64,000 bases of DNA from JAJPXC01 sp964520525 (GTDB lineage Bacteria; Bacteroidota; Bacteroidia; Bacteroidales; Muribaculaceae). How positions within the stretch are numbered: position 1 is the first letter of the stretch; every line of letters starts with the position of its first letter. Positions 61,746-64,000 of this stretch are shown piece by piece. Position numbers and translations under genes: made by a program. The notes beneath the pieces were generated by a model. The model had not been told where the DNA came from. It did no database searches and saw nothing but the letters and a program-made list of their open reading frames with translations. The stretch lies in the NCBI GenBank assembly GCA_964520525.1, contig CAZFNR010000002.1:117782-181781 (forward strand). Direction: 5' to 3'.

Positions 61746-63587
61746 TTGATACTCTGCATAACCGAAAAGCCCAGCGTGGCGCGCGACATCGCAGCTCTGC
61801 TGGGGTCTACCACGCGGCGCGACGGATTCTTTGAAGGCCCTGTCTATCATGTCACTTGGACCTACGGACACCTTTGCACACTGAAAGAACCCGCCGACTA
61901 CACTCCGTTGTGGCAACGATGGTCGCTCGGAGCGCTCCCGATGCTTCCACAACGGTTTGGCATAAAGCTAATCGACCAGGAAAACATAATGCGGCAATTC
62001 ACCGTAATAAAAGAGCAGATTTCTCAAGCCGAAGAGGTCATAAACTGCGGCGATGCCGGCCAGGAAGGCGAACTGATACAGCGTTGGGTCATGCAGAAAG
62101 CCGGAATAAAATGCCCCGTGAAACGGCTCTGGATTTCATCGCTGACCGACGACGCGATTCGCGAGGGATTCAAATCGCTTCGACCCCAAAGCGAGTTTGA
62201 CCGGCTCTACCACGCTGGTTTGTCAAGAGCCATAGGCGACTGGATTCTCGGCATGAACGCGACACGTCTTTACTCGCTGAAATACTCAGTCCCGGGAAAT
62301 GTTTTGTCAATCGGACGCGTGCAGACCCCCACACTCGCCCTCATCGTCTGCCGGCACCGCGAGATAAACGACTTCAAGCCTGAAGATTACTGGGAACTGA
62401 AGACCGTGTACCGCAACGCCACTTTCAACGCCACCGCCGGTCGATACAAAAATATCGACGAGGCCCAGAATGCCCTGACGGCCATCGAAGGGCAACCATT
62501 CACCATAACCGATGTGACCGACAAAAAAGGCCGCGAAGCGCCGCCGAGACTGTTTGACCTCACATCGCTGCAGGTAGAGTGCAACAAACGGTGGGGATGG
62601 ACCGCCGACGAGACCCTTAAACTCATACAGTCGCTCTACGAGAAAAAAGTGACCACCTACCCCCGCGTCGACACTACCTATCTGAGCGAGGACATCTATC
62701 CGAAAGTGCCGAACATCCTGCGGCAGATGACACCCTATGCGCCCATCACCTCTCCGATTCTCGCAAAGAAACTCCCAAAAAGCAAAAAGGTGTTTGACAA
62801 CGCCAAGGTCACCGACCACCACGCCATAATCCCGACGGGACAAAGCCCCGCCGCATTAATCGGCAACGAGCGACAACTCTATCACCTTATCGCACAACGT
62901 TTCATCGCCGCGTTCTACCCCGATTGCATATTCAACTCCACCACCGCCCTCGGTGAATCGGCGGGAGTCAAATTCAAAGCCACAGGCAAAGTCATCGTCG
63001 ATCCGGGATGGCGACAAGTCTACGCATCCGGCAAACAGGCCGAGGCATCCTCAGTCAACGACGACCCCGACGATAGCGTGCTACCCCCGTTTACAGCAGG
63101 GGAATCCGGACCCCACACCCCCGCATTGCAACAGAAACAGACGCAGCCCCCCAAGCCTTACACCGAGGGAACGCTGCTGCGCGCCATGGAGTCAGCCGGA
63201 AAAACCGTCGACGACGAGGAACTGCGCGAAGCGATGAAAGAAAACGGAATTGGCCGCCCATCAACACGCGCCGCAATCATTGAAACACTGTTCAAACGCC
63301 GCTACATCTACCGCGAGCGCAAAAACATATTACCTACCCAAGCCGGAATAGACCTCATAGCCACGATTAATCAAGAATTGCTGAAATCAGCGAAACTCAC
63401 AGGCATCTGGGAACGACGGCTGAGGCTGATTGAAAGAGGCGACTACTCCCCCACCGAATTTATCAACGACCTGAAGACGCAAATCAGCGAAATCGTCATA
63501 AACGTCCTGAGCGACAACTCGGCCCGCAGAATCGAAGTTACCGACCCGCCTCAAAAAAAACAAAAACGCCGCAAAAAACAATCATGA
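61746..63587 (+). CDS. topB: DNA topoisomerase III (TopB)
   Basis: 613 residues. Type IA enzyme that decatenates DNA. Toprim domain with CITEKPSVARDIA (residues 4-16) and CGDAGQEGELIQRWV, and the active-site Tyr in TTYPRVDTTYLS near residue 305; NGIGRPSTRA follows. No zinc ribbons; it ends in a Lys/Arg-rich tail. No ATG is available: TGA lies two codons upstream of the TTG at 61746, so TTG (or the preceding ATT) must start it. Chromosomal copy; nothing nearby suggests a conjugative element. Confidence 0.9.
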   Translation: MILCITEKPSVARDIAALLGSTTRRDGFFEGPVYHVTWTYGHLCTLKEPADYTPLWQRWSLGALPMLPQRFGIKLIDQENIMRQFTVIKEQISQAEEVINCGDAGQEGELIQRWVMQKAGIKCPVKRLWISSLTDDAIREGFKSLRPQSEFDRLYHAGLSRAIGDWILGMNATRLYSLKYSVPGNVLSIGRVQTPTLALIVCRHREINDFKPEDYWELKTVYRNATFNATAGRYKNIDEAQNALTAIEGQPFTITDVTDKKGREAPPRLFDLTSLQVECNKRWGWTADETLKLIQSLYEKKVTTYPRVDTTYLSEDIYPKVPNILRQMTPYAPITSPILAKKLPKSKKVFDNAKVTDHHAIIPTGQSPAALIGNERQLYHLIAQRFIAAFYPDCIFNSTTALGESAGVKFKATGKVIVDPGWRQVYASGKQAEASSVNDDPDDSVLPPFTAGESGPHTPALQQKQTQPPKPYTEGTLLRAMESAGKTVDDEELREAMKENGIGRPSTRAAIIETLFKRRYIYRERKNILPTQAGIDLIATINQELLKSAKLTGIWERRLRLIERGDYSPTEFINDLKTQISEIVINVLSDNSARRIEVTDPPQKKQKRRKKQS

Positions 63588-63832
63588 CGCAAGCCGACAT
63601 CCAACTCGTTGTTGTATTCATAATTATCGCCGCAGCCATCACCTATCTCGTCCTTAAACTATCGCGAAAGCATAGCGGTGACTGCGGCAACAGCCCCGAC
63701 AGCCTGACAGATGACAATTGCGACAACTGCCCGCTAAAGAAAAATTGCAAAAAAATCAGCCAAAAGTTTGCCAGTTCAAAAAATATGCCTACCTTTGCAA
63801 CGCAAAACCAAAAGCGACGCTTGCGAAAATAG
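63584..63832 (+). CDS. Cys-rich single-pass membrane peptide (FeoB-associated type)
   Basis: 82 residues. One membrane helix (about 8-26), then basic residues and CGNSPDSLTDDNCDNCPLKKNC, the small Cys cluster of FeoB-associated membrane proteins; feoB is not nearby. The start overlaps topB by 4 bp. The last 16 codons cover the tRNA-Gly promoter and the stop lies inside the tRNA (bases 63830-63832), so the C-terminal tail is probably not under selection. Confidence 0.7.
   Translation: MTQADIQLVVVFIIIAAAITYLVLKLSRKHSGDCGNSPDSLTDDNCDNCPLKKNCKKISQKFASSKNMPTFATQNQKRRLRK
63767..63797 (+). promoter_or_regulatory. Promoter of tRNA-Gly
   Basis: TTTG (63767-63770), 19-nt spacer, TACCTTTG (63790-63797). 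It lies within the coding sequence of the upstream peptide. Confidence 0.75.
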
Positions 63833-63895
63833 CTCAGTTGGTAGAGCACAACCTTGCCAAGGTTGGGGTCGCGGGTTCGAGTCCCGTTTTTCGCT
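63823..63895 (+). tRNA. tRNA-Gly (GCC), first copy
   Basis: 73 nt, no encoded CCA. GCGAAAA/TTTTCGC acceptor is perfect; the anticodon loop TTGCCAA gives GCC. The 5' end overlaps the upstream stop codon by 10 nt. Confidence 0.95.
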
Positions 63896-63954
63896 CAACG
63901 AGAACAATGAAATAATTCATATCAACGCCACGCAAACTGACAACTGCGACGCTT

Positions 63955-64000
63955 GCGAAAATAGCTCAGTTGGTAGAGCACAACCTTGCCAAGGTTGGGG
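63955..64000 (+). tRNA. tRNA-Gly (GCC), second copy, partial at the right edge
   Basis: First 46 nt of an identical tRNA-Gly, 132 bp after the first. The 9 bases before it are also identical, so the gene and its leader were duplicated in tandem. The remainder lies outside the window. Confidence 0.9.

Noticed and set aside
61746..63587. topB as sign of a conjugative element
   Set aside because: Topoisomerase III occurs on such elements, but here it sits between mazG and tRNA-Gly with no relaxase, tra or integrase genes nearby.

Overview
The window looks like chromosomal DNA of a Bacteroidales bacterium, most likely Muribaculaceae-like (the family is an inference). The evidence is as follows. 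Genes are preceded by the Bacteroidota -7 box TAnnTTTG, often with a TTTG or TTG about 17-20 nt upstream. There are Bacteroidota-specific families (DUF4270, DUF4286, DUF4295, DUF2027-Smr), BspA-type leucine-rich repeats, secretion-tail-like C-termini, META lipoproteins and a two-domain DsbD. Most of the window is a dense housekeeping chromosome. I see no integrase, relaxase, phage structural gene, intact transposase, CRISPR array or restriction-modification system.

Layout. 0-8 kb: folK (partial), a large TamB-like translocation protein, a sugar nucleotidyltransferase, a DUF2027-Smr protein and an EFR1-type flavodoxin-ferredoxin. 8-13.3 kb, minus strand: surE, obgE, then three genes that look like part of a GDP-linked legionaminic acid pathway (CBS nucleotidyltransferase, CMP-sugar synthetase, hydrolysing 2-epimerase), placed directly behind the terminator of an initiator tRNA gene. 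13.4-16.9 kb: hpt, adk and a secreted M6 metalloprotease. 16.9-28.9 kb is the most accessory part: a YitT-like membrane protein, a C69 dipeptidase, an AT-richer BspA-like gene bracketed by an exact 20-bp direct repeat, an acyl-CoA ligase, asd, rubredoxin, a glycosyltransferase, DUF4286 and ruvC. It ends in about 1 kb of decayed DNA with a broken glycosyltransferase, an 81-bp palindromic element and a possible small RNA.

28.9-34.2 kb, minus strand: dnaB, dnaJ, grpE, ispE and a META lipoprotein. 34.4-46.1 kb, plus strand: tRNA-Ser, PASTA protein, rluD, acyltransferase, phosphoesterase, glycosyltransferase, tsaD, cinA, Nudix, a zinc alcohol dehydrogenase, rpmB-rpmG-DUF4295 and a GNAT. 46.2-49 kb, minus strand: a GHL10 glycosyl-hydrolase-like protein, a small lipoprotein and the RNase P RNA. 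49-55.8 kb: an 889-residue secreted beta-helix/propeller protein, tsaC, an undecaprenyl-phosphate sugar transferase and a ClC channel. 55.9-58.3 kb, minus strand: tRNA-Thr, a DUF4270 lipoprotein and a half-length glycogen-synthase-like protein. 58.3-64 kb: two DsbD-type genes, mazG, a tiny coupled ORF, topB, a Cys-rich membrane peptide and tandem tRNA-Gly genes.

Functional links inside the window: tsaC and tsaD both serve tRNA t6A; grpE and dnaJ are one chaperone unit; the two DsbD-type proteins probably share the reductive domain of the longer one; GT2 proteins and the sugar transferase feed surface glycans, as the nonulosonate genes would. I found no convincing new multi-gene system. The most unusual signals are non-coding: a 63-bp element shared by two gene-poor gaps (with an inverted partner), an 18-bp perfect inverted repeat, the repeat-bracketed BspA gene, a duplicated 43-bp block around the rpmB promoter, a promoter plus two hairpins in otherwise empty DNA, and several promoters so close to start codons that their mRNAs should be leaderless.
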